Source of the DNA: Vibrio penaeicida
GTDB lineage: Bacteria > Pseudomonadota > Gammaproteobacteria > Enterobacterales > Vibrionaceae
Reading direction: 5' to 3'
Assembly (NCBI RefSeq): GCF_030689305.1
Contig: NZ_JAUYVM010000023.1
Coordinates: 20,294-84,293, forward strand
Length of the DNA stretch: 64,000 nt
Below, in pieces: positions 1 to 8,696 of this stretch; positions within the stretch are counted from its first letter, which is position 1, and the number at the start of each line of letters is the position of its first letter. Both the position numbers and the translations under genes were made by a program. The notes beneath the pieces are model-generated. The model was not told the DNA's origin. It did not search any database and saw only the letters and a list, made by a program, of their open reading frames with translations.

Positions 1-775
1 TGCCCCATAGGGGCAAAGATACGGGGTTTCCGAGTTCCGTTTTCATTACACGGGTTACTTAGGCTCTACCTATCCACCGATGGCGCATGAGTCAGCGTAT
101 CCCCAGATGTAAAAGAGATAACCGGCCATATACCTTTTGGTCGGAGCGTTAGTGACGACTAATCCTCCCAAAGGGATAATTAATCGACACGACAATAGCG
201 TTACGCTCGTCGCGGCTGACGGTGTTTATCAGTAGTTCACTTACGTTAACCATATAACCCAGCCTAGCCCCTAAACCGCCTGCTATTGGCGATTGTCTTA
301 ACCTTCACTTCGCAGTAAGGATTAACCACTTGCGTGGGGGTACATTGTCAGGAAGCTCCGCACACCGCGTTACCGCAGATGCACTATCCCTAGACTACTA
401 TTGGCTGAACAACAGGTCTTACTATCCAATAACCTACCCGTCCGAGTAAGAGATTGGCTAAGACAATAATGAAAACAGCTTCGCACCGTGCAGGTGGCTC
501 AAGCTTAAATAAGACACGAATATTCCCGTTACTTCACAGACACTGATAGCGCTGCTTCAACGTATATCATTCGCCTAAAGCGAGGGACATAGACTTTCGC
601 CCATGCCTAAAATCGGACCTCTTACGAGGACCGATATTCGGGCTTGGGTTAAGCCCGAATATCGGGTTTTATTTGTTTGCTATTTCGTCGGGTGGGATAG
701 TATCCACAACATATAGTTAGTGGTTACTATGGACGTAGCCCGCTCGGCTAGCTACCTACGCGACTCTCGTCGCAC
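1..775 (-). mobile_element. Group II intron, 5' part, in the groEL stop codon
   Basis: On the minus strand the exon ends ATG-ATG-TA and the next bases are GTGCGACGAGAGTCGC. GTGCG is the group II 5' consensus, and it is followed by a GCGAC-GAGA-GTCGC hairpin. About 775 nt of intron RNA are in the window and the rest, including any reverse-transcriptase ORF, lies left of base 1. No protein-coding frame is supported here, and the region is rich in stems (for example 631-665, a perfect 15-bp stem), as expected for domain I. The minus strand carries TACATC (plus 106-111), an exact complement of the last six exon bases GATGTA, as expected for EBS1 pairing with IBS1. A possible EBS2 (GCCGC, plus 212-216) could pair with GCGGC in the exon. 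The first intron base supplies the G of a TAG stop, so unspliced mRNA still encodes full-length GroEL. A group II intron in the groEL stop codon is known from Azotobacter vinelandii. Confidence 0.85.
631..665 (-). other. Long perfect stem-loop within intron domain I
   Basis: A perfect 15-bp stem (631-645 with 651-665) encloses a 5-nt loop. It lies 110-145 nt into the intron. On the plus strand it is followed by GTTTTATTTG and so looks like a terminator, but there is no plus-strand gene before it, and for groEL it lies inside the intron. It is best read as a domain I helix. Confidence 0.6.
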
Positions 776-2421
776 TACATCATGCCGCCCATGCCGCCCA
801 TTCCACCCATACCGCCCATATCAGGCATTGCTGGTGCATCTTTCTGAGGTGAGTCAGTCACCATCGCTTCAGTTGTGATCATAAGACCCGCAACCGATGC
901 TGCAAACTGAAGTGCGCTACGCGTTACTTTCGTTGGGTCAAGAATACCCATTGCGATCATGTCGCCGTATTCACCCGTCGCTGCGTTGTAGCCGTAGTTA
1001 TTTTCACCACCACGTACATTGTTCGCGACTACAGACTCTTCATCACCCGCGTTGCTTGTAATTTGACGAAGCGGCGCTTCCATTGCACGTAGCGCAACAC
1101 GAATACCCACGTTTTGCTCTTCGTTGTCACCTTCAAGCTCAGTCAACTTAGAAGCTACGCGGACTAGTGCAACGCCACCGCCTGCCACTACGCCTTCTTC
1201 AACCGCTGCGCGAGTTGCGTTTAAAGCATCCTCAACGCGGTCTTTCTTCTCTTTCATTTCAACTTCAGTCGCTGCGCCGACTTTGATTACTGCAACACCG
1301 CCTGCTAGCTTAGCAACGCGCTCTTGTAGTTTCTCTTTGTCGTAGTCTGAAGTTGCTTCTTCGATTTGCTGACGGATTTGAGCAACACGACCTTGGATCG
1401 CCGCTTCTTCACCCGCACCATCGATGATGGTTGAGTTTTCTTTCGTGATGGTTACTCGCTTCGCTTGACCTAAATCTTCGAGCGTAACTTTTTCAAGTTC
1501 TAGACCAATCTCTTCTGAAATCACAGTACCGCCAGTTAGGATAGCGATATCTTGAAGCATTGCTTTACGACGATCGCCAAAACCAGGCGCTTTAACCGCT
1601 GCTACTTTCACAATTCCACGCATGTTGTTCACAACAAGTGTTGCTAACGCTTCACCTTCAACATCTTCAGCGATAATAAGAAGAGGACGTGATGCTTTTG
1701 CTACTGCTTCTAGAGTAGGAAGCAATTCGCGGATATTAGACACTTTCTTGTCAACAAGAAGGATGAATGGGTTTTCTAGGTCAACCGCCCCTGCTTCTTG
1801 ATTGTTGATGAAGTAAGGAGAAAGATAACCACGGTCAAACTGCATACCTTCAACGACGTCTAGCTCGTCTTGTAGCGCCTGACCTTCTTCAACAGTGATA
1901 ACACCGTCACGACCTACTTTTTCCATTGCTTCTGCAATAATGTCACCAACCGTTTGATCAGAGTTTGCAGAGATAGTACCTACCTGAGCGATAGCTTTTG
2001 AATCTGCGCACGGCACAGACAGCACTTTCAGCTCTTCAACTGCTGCTACAACTGCTTTATCGATACCACGCTTCAGATCCATTGGGTTCATGCCAGCTGC
2101 AACAGCTTTCAAACCTTCGCTAACAATAGATTGAGCCAATACAGTTGCAGTCGTTGTTCCGTCACCTGCTGCTTCATTCGCTTGAGACGCCACTTCTTTA
2201 ACCATTTGTGCGCCCATGTTCTGAAACTTGTCTTCCAGTTCAATTTCACGCGCAACAGAAACACCATCTTTAGTAATAGTTGGAGCACCGAACGATTTGT
2301 CCAGTACAACGTTACGACCTTTAGGACCTAGTGTTACTTTTACAGCATCAGCCAGAACGTTAACACCTTCTAGCATTTTGATTCGTGCGTCGTTACCAAA
2401 TTTAACGTCTTTAGCAGCCAT
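775..2421 (-). CDS. groEL: Chaperonin GroEL (60 kDa)
   Basis: This is the large subunit of the ATP-driven GroEL-GroES folding chamber in the cytosol. The 548 residues match the usual length. The start MAAKDVKFG, the ATP-binding segment around residues 30-35 (LGPKGRN) and 86-90 (DGTTT), and the Gly-Gly-Met-rich tail ending in MM are all classical. It is downstream of groES in one operon with a 76-nt gap, and a Shine-Dalgarno-like AAGGGAAA precedes the ATG. The stop codon is split: TA belongs to the exon and the following G is the first base of a group II intron. The protein is unaffected whether or not splicing occurs. After splicing, the stop would depend on the 3' exon, which is outside the window. 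Confidence 0.98.
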   Translation of the reverse strand: MAAKDVKFGNDARIKMLEGVNVLADAVKVTLGPKGRNVVLDKSFGAPTITKDGVSVAREIELEDKFQNMGAQMVKEVASQANEAAGDGTTTATVLAQSIVSEGLKAVAAGMNPMDLKRGIDKAVVAAVEELKVLSVPCADSKAIAQVGTISANSDQTVGDIIAEAMEKVGRDGVITVEEGQALQDELDVVEGMQFDRGYLSPYFINNQEAGAVDLENPFILLVDKKVSNIRELLPTLEAVAKASRPLLIIAEDVEGEALATLVVNNMRGIVKVAAVKAPGFGDRRKAMLQDIAILTGGTVISEEIGLELEKVTLEDLGQAKRVTITKENSTIIDGAGEEAAIQGRVAQIRQQIEEATSDYDKEKLQERVAKLAGGVAVIKVGAATEVEMKEKKDRVEDALNATRAAVEEGVVAGGGVALVRVASKLTELEGDNEEQNVGIRVALRAMEAPLRQITSNAGDEESVVANNVRGGENNYGYNAATGEYGDMIAMGILDPTKVTRSALQFAASVAGLMITTEAMVTDSPQKDAPAMPDMGGMGGMGGMGGMM

Positions 2422-2497
2422 CTTTAATTTCCCTTTCTTAATTCGTTTTTAGTCTGTCGTTTTTTGAATCAGAGTAAAAATTACTCAATGATTGCTT

Positions 2498-2788
2498 TTA
2501 CTCAACGATTGCCATGATGTCATTTTCAGACATGATCAGAACTTCTTTGCCGTCAATCTTTTCAGATTTCGTGCCGTAGCCTTCAGCAAAAATAACGCTA
2601 TCACCAACTTTAACGTCCAGCGGTTGCACAGTACCGTTTTCTAGGATGCGGCCCTTGCCTACAGCCAAAACCGTACCACGTGTCGATTTTTCCGCAGCAG
2701 AACCAGTTAGAACGATGCCGCCGGCAGATTTGGATTCAACTTCTTGGCGTTCAACGATAACTCGGTCGTGTAAAGGACGGATATTCAT
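2498..2788 (-). CDS. groES: Co-chaperonin GroES (10 kDa)
   Basis: GroES is the heptameric lid that caps GroEL and triggers folding. The protein has 96 residues, the usual length. It starts MNIRPLHDRV, and the mobile loop around residues 17-32 (ESKSAGGIVLTG) contacts GroEL. A good AGGAGAG ribosome-binding site lies just before the ATG. It is the first gene of the groESL operon. A sigma32-like promoter lies about 70-100 nt upstream, consistent with heat-shock control. Confidence 0.98.
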   Translation of the reverse strand: MNIRPLHDRVIVERQEVESKSAGGIVLTGSAAEKSTRGTVLAVGKGRILENGTVQPLDVKVGDSVIFAEGYGTKSEKIDGKEVLIMSENDIMAIVE

Positions 2789-3135
2789 CGGTCGTCTCTC
2801 CTGATTAGATGATTCTATTTGATGTAAGAAATACCGTTAAAACGGCTTGTGGATCATATATAGGGCGTACATAGAGATAACCCAAGGGGGGCAATGCGTT
2901 TTTTTGTGACGAGTGTTGAAAAATCAAACAGCTTTTCGCGAAATTTCACGTTTGTTGCTCGCAGACTCTATTTCTACCTCTACTTTCGAGCCCGTCGTTC
3001 CTTTCGCTCTTAATGTGACAAGTTTCTTATGTCACTGCTTTTCTAGTCGCTGGAGCGCCAAGCCATATTGTGGCTCCAATGTGTATTCTTCTGTATCCTA
3101 CGCGTTCTTCAAGATAAATTGAGCTGTAACTATCA
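2789..3135. other. Intergenic region between groES and the MATE gene
   Basis: This 347-bp divergent intergenic region holds the groESL promoter in its left third. The rest would have to contain the promoter of the exporter gene. I see no conserved coding sequence; the short open frames here have no recognisable protein. Confidence 0.5.
2857..2890 (-). promoter_or_regulatory. Sigma32-like heat-shock promoter of groESL
   Basis: On the minus strand a CCCCCTTGGG block (plus 2881-2890) is followed about 15 nt later by GCCCTATATA (plus 2857-2866). This resembles the sigma32 consensus CTTGAA ... CCCCATNT. It sits about 70 nt before the groES ATG. The -10 match is imperfect, so the call rests on both position and sequence. 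Confidence 0.55.
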
Positions 3136-4494
3136 ATGCAAGATAAACATGGATTACTCACTGCCCCGATACCCGCAGTGCTCAGAAATATGACCCTACC
3201 GATGATTGTAGGTCTGATTTCGATCCTGATGTTTAATCTTGTGGACACTTTTTTTATTTCTTTGCTCGGTACTCAGGCTCTGGCTGCGATCAGCTTTACT
3301 TTTCCCGTCACCTTTGCCGTCAATTGCATCACGATGGGCATTGGTATGGGGCTTTCGACCAACATCGGTCGGCTGCTTGGGCAAGGTCACAATCAAGATG
3401 CGGCAAGATTTTCTTCCCATGGTTTAATCCTAGCGGTCATTCTCGTCAGTGTCGCATCGACTATAGGCTTACTGACCATCACTCCACTGTTTTCTCTTCT
3501 CGGGGCGACTCCAGATCTGATTCCACTCATCAAAGAGTACATGGTGGTATGGTATCTAACGATCCCAATGTTAGTCATCCCCATGGCGGGAAACAGTGCG
3601 ATTCGTGCAACTGGTGATACCAAAACTCCAGCAAAAATCATGATGCTGGCTGGTGTCATTAACGGCGTACTCGACCCACTGCTTATCTTTGGTTACGGTC
3701 CGTTTCCTGAATTGGGAATAAAAGGGGCTGCTATAGCCAGTGCACTCAGCTACATGGGTGCTTTGTGTGGATCTTTGTACGTACTCATAAAAAGAGAAAA
3801 GCTGCTGGCACTCCCGTATTTTCCGTCACTCATACAAGATTGGCGTGCCATCTTAAAAATTGGCACACCCGCTGCCTTGTCTAATGCGATGTCACCTATT
3901 TCAGGAGCAATACTGATGATGATATTAGCGAGCCACGGTACAGAAGCCGTTGCCGCTTATGGTGCCGCGCAACGTGTCGAGTCTATTTTGATTTTGGTAT
4001 TGATGGCACTGACCTCCGCTTTGACGCCCTTTATGGCGCAAAATTTAGGCGCAAAGAATCCAATGCGCAGTTTTAACGCCATGTTTGTATGCATGCGATT
4101 TTCGATTCTTTTCCAGCTTCTCATCTTTATTATGATGGTCCCACTGAGCATGCCTATTGCTTCACTTTTCTCTCAAGAGCAAAGTGTTAGAGATCTGCTT
4201 TGGCATTACTTGCTAGTGGTGCCGTTCAGCTATGGGTTTCAAGGCATATTAATGGTACTGGTTAGTGGGCTCAATGCACTGCACAAACCCATGCACGCTT
4301 TTAGTTGGAGTGCGATGCGTTTGTTTATATTCACATTGCCTTTTGCCTACATTGGCAGTGAATGGTATCAGGTTGAAGGGCTTTTTATAGGCATAGCTGC
4401 AGGCAATCTCGTTGGTGGAACACTGGGATACTTGTACGCAATTAAAATGCGTAACGAAGTAATTGAAGCTCACGAGCCGGAGCCAAATCCATAG
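3136..4494 (+). CDS. MATE family multidrug/Na+ efflux protein
   Basis: This inner-membrane antiporter has 452 residues, typical of the MATE family (about 450 residues, 12 transmembrane helices). Two homologous halves are visible. The N-terminal half has the family pattern around PMIVGLISILMFNLVDTFFI, with the loop sequence GTQALAAISFTFP after it. The mid-protein segment GNSAIRATGDTKTPAKIM is also characteristic. These proteins export cationic drugs or metabolites using Na+ or H+ gradients; the substrate cannot be deduced. It stands alone, convergent with pfkA. The Shine-Dalgarno sequence before the chosen ATG is weak. Confidence 0.9.
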   Translation: MQDKHGLLTAPIPAVLRNMTLPMIVGLISILMFNLVDTFFISLLGTQALAAISFTFPVTFAVNCITMGIGMGLSTNIGRLLGQGHNQDAARFSSHGLILAVILVSVASTIGLLTITPLFSLLGATPDLIPLIKEYMVVWYLTIPMLVIPMAGNSAIRATGDTKTPAKIMMLAGVINGVLDPLLIFGYGPFPELGIKGAAIASALSYMGALCGSLYVLIKREKLLALPYFPSLIQDWRAILKIGTPAALSNAMSPISGAILMMILASHGTEAVAAYGAAQRVESILILVLMALTSALTPFMAQNLGAKNPMRSFNAMFVCMRFSILFQLLIFIMMVPLSMPIASLFSQEQSVRDLLWHYLLVVPFSYGFQGILMVLVSGLNALHKPMHAFSWSAMRLFIFTLPFAYIGSEWYQVEGLFIGIAAGNLVGGTLGYLYAIKMRNEVIEAHEPEPNP

Positions 4495-4605
4495 TTCACC
4501 GAGGCATCGCCAGTCAAAATAACCGATAGCGAAATCAATCGATAGCTAAAGCCAACATTAGCCATAGCCACCGTTAACCAAAACCGGAAAAAGTATCCGT
4601 CAAAC

Positions 4606-4635
4606 AAAAAAACCGCTGAGAAGTCAGCGGTTTTT
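4606..4635. terminator. Bidirectional rho-independent terminator
   Basis: The hairpin AACCGCTGA-gaag-TCAGCGGTT is preceded by an A-run and followed by a T-run. It therefore serves both the MATE gene (plus) and pfkA (minus), which converge here. Confidence 0.85.
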
Positions 4636-4665
4636 ATTAAGCAAGTTAACCTTGGATGTTCAGTA

Positions 4666-5628
4666 TTAGAACAACTCTTTCGCAACTTTGAACAAGTCAT
4701 CTCGTACTGGACGTTTCATGTTCTCGATGCAGTCAATAATATCGTGGTGAACAAGCTCTTCTTTCTGAATACCTACACAGCGACCGCCATGCCCTTCTTG
4801 TAGAAGGTGAACAGCGTAGTTACCCATGCGAGATGCAAGAACACGGTCAAATGCTGTTGGACGACCGCCACGTTGGATGTGCCCCAATACTGTCGCACGA
4901 GTTTCGCGTCCAGTGGCAGATTCAATCTCTTGAGCAAGCTGGTTAGCATCCATCATCAACTCAGTTAACGCGATGATTGCGTGCTTTTTACCTTTCTTGA
5001 TGCCATCTTGAATATTGGCGATCAATTCTTCATTACTCAAACCTGTTTCTGGCGTGATGATGTATTCACAACCACCCGCAATCGCAGACATCAAAGTTAA
5101 ATCACCACAGTGACGACCCATGATTTCTACAATCGAAATACGCTGGTGAGAAGATGAAGTATCACGTAGACGGTCGATAGCATCAATAACGGTATTTAAT
5201 GCCGTTAAGTAACCGATAGTGTAATCAGTACCTGCGATATCGTTATCGATAGTGCCAGGTAAACCAATACATGGGTAACCCATTTCAGTCAGCTTTTTCG
5301 CGCCCATGTAAGAGCCATCACCGCCAACAACAACTAAAGCTTCGATACCATGCTCTTTCAGGTTTTCGATCGCTTTCTCGCGAACTTCTACTTCTTTAAA
5401 TTCTGGGAAACGAGCTGAACCAAGGAAAGTGCCGCCTTTATTGATCACATCAGATACACTGCAGCGATCTAATTTCTCGATACGGTTTTCGTATAGACCT
5501 AAGTAACCGTCATAAATACCGTACACTTCTAGCCCTTCTGAAAGTGCCGTACGAACAACACCACGAACTGCTGCATTCATGCCTGGTGCGTCACCGCCAC
5601 TTGTCAAAACACCGATCTTCTTAATCAT
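4666..5628 (-). CDS. pfkA: 6-phosphofructokinase, isozyme I
   Basis: PfkA phosphorylates fructose 6-phosphate to fructose 1,6-bisphosphate with ATP and commits carbon to glycolysis. The 320-residue length equals E. coli PfkA. Visible motifs are the ATP loop LTSGGDAPGMN near the start, GGDGSYMGA near residue 102-110, the catalytic segment GTIDNDIAGTD near 125-135, and IVEIMGRHCGDL near 165-175. I start at the ATG giving MIKKIGVL because AGAGGG lies at a good distance upstream. A GTG two codons earlier is also in frame but would sit on that ribosome-binding site. fieF lies upstream in the same orientation after 295 bp. Confidence 0.97.
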   Translation of the reverse strand: MIKKIGVLTSGGDAPGMNAAVRGVVRTALSEGLEVYGIYDGYLGLYENRIEKLDRCSVSDVINKGGTFLGSARFPEFKEVEVREKAIENLKEHGIEALVVVGGDGSYMGAKKLTEMGYPCIGLPGTIDNDIAGTDYTIGYLTALNTVIDAIDRLRDTSSSHQRISIVEIMGRHCGDLTLMSAIAGGCEYIITPETGLSNEELIANIQDGIKKGKKHAIIALTELMMDANQLAQEIESATGRETRATVLGHIQRGGRPTAFDRVLASRMGNYAVHLLQEGHGGRCVGIQKEELVHHDIIDCIENMKRPVRDDLFKVAKELF

Positions 5629-5923
5629 GCTCACCCTCTGATATCTGGGAATCTAATCTTCAATTCTAAATGCCATTCTCGGCGAAATCTTATCTTATTC
5701 ACGTTATGTTACATTTCCGCTCCACACGGCGCACATAACGAATTATTGAAACTTTTCTACTTATGAAAGAGTATTACAATTATGCTATTAAACTTTGTTG
5801 ATTCACATCACGTTCAATAGTGGTTTGTGTGGTTTGCACAAAAGATAGCTAATTATCTTCCATTTGTCTTCTTTCTTTCACGGTTCGTAATAATTAACTT
5901 AACAGCAGCCGATCCTCAGTGAT

Positions 5924-6850
5924 TTAAACCTGAGAATTTCCCGGCTCATGCTCGTTTTGTTTATTTTTCGCCCATGGCACAACAGAAATTGGATCTTGAT
6001 GGATCAGAATGTCACCTTCTGGGAATCTTTCGAGCAGTTTTTGTTCAACTTCGTCAGAAATGCGATGCGCTTCAATCAGCGGCATGTGATCGTCCAACTC
6101 TAAATGAAGCTGGATAAAACGAACGGGACCAGACATTCGAGTCCGGATTTGATGGGCACCCAACACCCCTTTGACTGAGCATGTGATTAAATGAATGTCT
6201 TCAATTTCATCATCTGGAAGCTGCCTGTCTAGCAGAGATTGTACTGCGGTATAAACCATGCGAATGGCGCTAGAAAGAATGAAAACACCTATCCCAATCG
6301 CAAATACAGCATCGGCTTGCCCGATTCCATACCAACTTAATCCAAGTGCCACGATAATAGCGGCATTCATGTAAAGATCGGATTGATAGTGTAGAGAGTC
6401 TGCGGCAATTGCCTGACTGCCTGTTTTTCTGACGACATCTTTTTGAAATGCCACTAGCCCGCCCGTCACCAGTATGGAAAACATGCTGACGTACACTCCG
6501 AGTTCAGGCGAGTGCAGCTCATGAGGACGGAAGAACCTATCCACACCATTCAAAATTAAGAAGCAAGCAGAGCCCGAAATAAACATAGCCTGCGCCAATG
6601 CGGCGAGTGATTCAGCTTTTCCATGACCGAAAGAATGTTCTTTATCCGCAGGTTGAAGGGAATAACGAACCACGATGAGATTCACGACAGAAGCCGCAAT
6701 ATCCAATAAAGAGTCGATCAATGAAGCCAGCAAACTCACTGAGCCCGTTATCCACCAAGCCGCGACTTTAACAATCAATAGTATGGTCGCAACCCCTGCC
6801 GCTAACCAAGCAGCTGTGGTAACAAGTTTTGAATAATCAGATTTTTGCAT
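5924..6850 (-). CDS. fieF: Cation-efflux pump FieF/YiiP (CDF family)
   Basis: This inner-membrane proton-driven antiporter exports Zn2+/Fe2+. The 308 residues match the family (about 300). The transport metal site is seen as DSLLD near residues 46-50 in one helix and HYQSD near 153-157 in another, the DxxxD/HxxxD pattern of YiiP. The C-terminal third is the cytosolic metal-binding dimerisation domain with several histidines (HLITC, HQIRT, HLELDDHMP, HRISDEVE, HQDP). The order fieF-pfkA near cpxRA is the same as in E. coli, which supports orthology. Confidence 0.93.
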   Translation of the reverse strand: MQKSDYSKLVTTAAWLAAGVATILLIVKVAAWWITGSVSLLASLIDSLLDIAASVVNLIVVRYSLQPADKEHSFGHGKAESLAALAQAMFISGSACFLILNGVDRFFRPHELHSPELGVYVSMFSILVTGGLVAFQKDVVRKTGSQAIAADSLHYQSDLYMNAAIIVALGLSWYGIGQADAVFAIGIGVFILSSAIRMVYTAVQSLLDRQLPDDEIEDIHLITCSVKGVLGAHQIRTRMSGPVRFIQLHLELDDHMPLIEAHRISDEVEQKLLERFPEGDILIHQDPISVVPWAKNKQNEHEPGNSQV

Positions 6851-6948
6851 CTAGATAGGTGATATTAAGGAAAAAGAATAGATTACTAAAGTTAACTCAG
6901 TCGCACGAGTGCCAAATTGAAATTCACGATCCAAGTACAATTCTTAAA

Positions 6949-7695
6949 TTAAGGATTGCCAAGTGTGCCTTCCCATTTGCGTAAAATTTCCGCATGCTCA
7001 CCTGATTCCCTGATCGCGTTTAACCCTTCTTGAAACCTCCGTACTACCTCATCAGAGGTATCGATATGAAAAGCCATAAACGCATCCTTACTCATCTCAG
7101 GAATATTTGTAATCTTTTCTATTTTTTCAAAGTTGTAGTTTAGCTGCTTAACGTCATAGAACAATCGCCCCGATTGATAAGCAATGATATCAATACGCCC
7201 AATAAACAATTTCTGAATGTTTTGATGCTCAACACTAACTTGATTAACCTCTATGCCCTTTGACAGTAGAAATCGAGTTTTTTGGTCGTTTCGGCCGCTG
7301 CCTACGCTATAGTTGTTCAAATCTGTTAAGCTATTAACCCAAATATCTTGTCGGCTTTTCAACTTATAAAGGTTGACCTCATTTTCAAAAATTGGCCCTA
7401 CCCATTTAAACTTTGATTCTCTTTCACTTGTCCTAGATGTCGGAAATAACGCTACGTTAGGGATATTTTCTAGGTTCCAATACCCTCTAGCCCATGGCAT
7501 CACTTCAATATCATTTGAAGGCATATCTATCGTATCTAATATTGCTTGGACTATTTCAACAGATTTTCCCGTTGGTTGCCCATTCACAGTGAATGAGTTT
7601 GGCGGGGCATTTTCTGCAATGAGTCTGAGTTCCGCTGCACAGCAAATACTAACGCTTGCATAAATCGAGAAAATGCACATGAAAAATTTGTTCAT
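6949..7695 (-). CDS. Orphan periplasmic solute-binding protein (family 3-like)
   Basis: The protein has 248 residues with a signal peptide of about 20 residues ending near CCAAE. The mature part starts LRLIAENAPPNSF and has the layout of the SBP_bac_3 fold (amino-acid-type binding proteins): an early substrate-pocket region (GQPTGKSVEIVQAIL), a central segment (VALFPTSRTSERE), and a C-terminal AEILRKWEG. There is no permease or ATPase next to it. It may be a sensor or orphan binding protein. The ligand is unknown. A second, more divergent protein of the same kind lies immediately upstream on the same strand. Confidence 0.75.
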   Translation of the reverse strand: MNKFFMCIFSIYASVSICCAAELRLIAENAPPNSFTVNGQPTGKSVEIVQAILDTIDMPSNDIEVMPWARGYWNLENIPNVALFPTSRTSERESKFKWVGPIFENEVNLYKLKSRQDIWVNSLTDLNNYSVGSGRNDQKTRFLLSKGIEVNQVSVEHQNIQKLFIGRIDIIAYQSGRLFYDVKQLNYNFEKIEKITNIPEMSKDAFMAFHIDTSDEVVRRFQEGLNAIRESGEHAEILRKWEGTLGNP

Positions 7696-7758
7696 CCATC
7701 TCCCCCTTCTTTTGCCATCAAAATAACGTTAAAGTTTGCTGACCGACGCGTTCACTCT

Positions 7759-8580
7759 TTATTTATAATAGTGCTCATACAACGCTTGCGTTTCTCCGGT
7801 TAACATCATGCTCTTAAGCACTTGAGAGAATTCATACGCTTTACTCTCGACAGACATGAGAATCGGGTAATTATCCGCACTGATCGGTTCATCTTCTTTA
7901 TATTTAGGGTTAGTCGTTCCTTTAAACCATTTCGACTTTAAAGAAAACCCAAGATACAGCGGTAACACACCACCACAGCAGTCTGAATGCAATTTCAACC
8001 CTTCCAACTGATGCTGCTTCAATAAGTATTCCAGCGTGGATTTGTTGTAGATATAGAAGTCGCCTTTCCTTTGTAAAAGAAACGTCATAGCTTGCATGGA
8101 TGTCATCTCAGGCGGCTCTTTAATGTAAATGTCAGTGATGCCTTTTGTGATATCAGCCGCCCCCTTCGCACGAAGCAGTACTTTACCTTTTAGTTGTTCG
8201 AGCTGAGTAATCTCAGCCATATCTTCTCGCGAAAGACCTATATCGCCTCCAGGTAAGCCATTTTCGATGAAATAAATGAAAGCGGCCCGTTTTTGGGTTA
8301 AATTGAAACCGGGATAAAAATCAATGTCACCTCGTTTTAATAGGCTAACCACTTTGTTCTTTGGAAGACGAATAACCTGAAGCTCACAACCCACTTCCTG
8401 CGCTGCTTTTTGGTATAAATCCAAATAAAGACCCGAGTTATCGGGCGCTCTTGCAATATTGGGTAAGCGTTCATTGGTGCGATACCCCATTTTCAACACA
8501 CATGTTGATTCAGTGGCACCAACGGTTTGAGAAATCATAAAATACAAGCAAACAATTATTGGTAGGGCTACTTTCCGCAC
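7759..8580 (-). CDS. Second orphan periplasmic solute-binding protein
   Basis: The protein has 273 residues with a signal peptide of about 22 residues ending ...TVGATES. The body resembles SBP_bac_3 proteins: LKMGYRTNERLPNI at the N-terminus, LYLDLYQKAAQEVGCEL, then RLPKNKVVSLLKRGDIDFYPGF, which is the common R-x-x-R/K-x-L-x-G-x-x-D pattern. The C-terminus has TGETQALYEHYYK. Several cysteines are present (ESTCVL, GCEL, DCCGG). It lies 63 bp upstream of the other orphan binding protein and may be co-transcribed. No transporter is adjacent, so its role is open. Confidence 0.7.
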   Translation of the reverse strand: MRKVALPIIVCLYFMISQTVGATESTCVLKMGYRTNERLPNIARAPDNSGLYLDLYQKAAQEVGCELQVIRLPKNKVVSLLKRGDIDFYPGFNLTQKRAAFIYFIENGLPGGDIGLSREDMAEITQLEQLKGKVLLRAKGAADITKGITDIYIKEPPEMTSMQAMTFLLQRKGDFYIYNKSTLEYLLKQHQLEGLKLHSDCCGGVLPLYLGFSLKSKWFKGTTNPKYKEDEPISADNYPILMSVESKAYEFSQVLKSMMLTGETQALYEHYYK

Positions 8581-8640
8581 TGTCTTATGTTCCCTCTAAC
8601 TATCGAGCTACTTTGAGCATAGTCAAGAGCGGTTTTAGAT

Positions 8641-8669
8641 ACAAAAAGAAAGCAGCCATGAAGGCTGCT
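8641..8669 (-). terminator. Rho-independent terminator of cpxP
   Basis: On the minus strand AGCAGCC-ttcat-GGCTGCT is followed by TTCTTTTTG, about 28 bp after the cpxP stop. Confidence 0.8.
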
Positions 8670-8696
8670 ATCGTCGCGTATGTAAGCTTTATTTAA

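Noticed and set aside
631..665. Rho-independent terminator of groEL
   Set aside because: On the groEL strand no T-run follows the hairpin, and it lies inside the intron. It is better read as a domain I helix.
1..774. Possible rRNA or other structured housekeeping RNA
   Set aside because: The stem-rich look suggested it, but the exact GTGCG start at the groEL stop and the EBS1 match point to a group II intron. No rRNA landmark is visible.
2913..3122. Short plus-strand ORF between groES and the MATE gene
   Set aside because: It overlaps promoter DNA, has no family features and no convincing ribosome-binding site.
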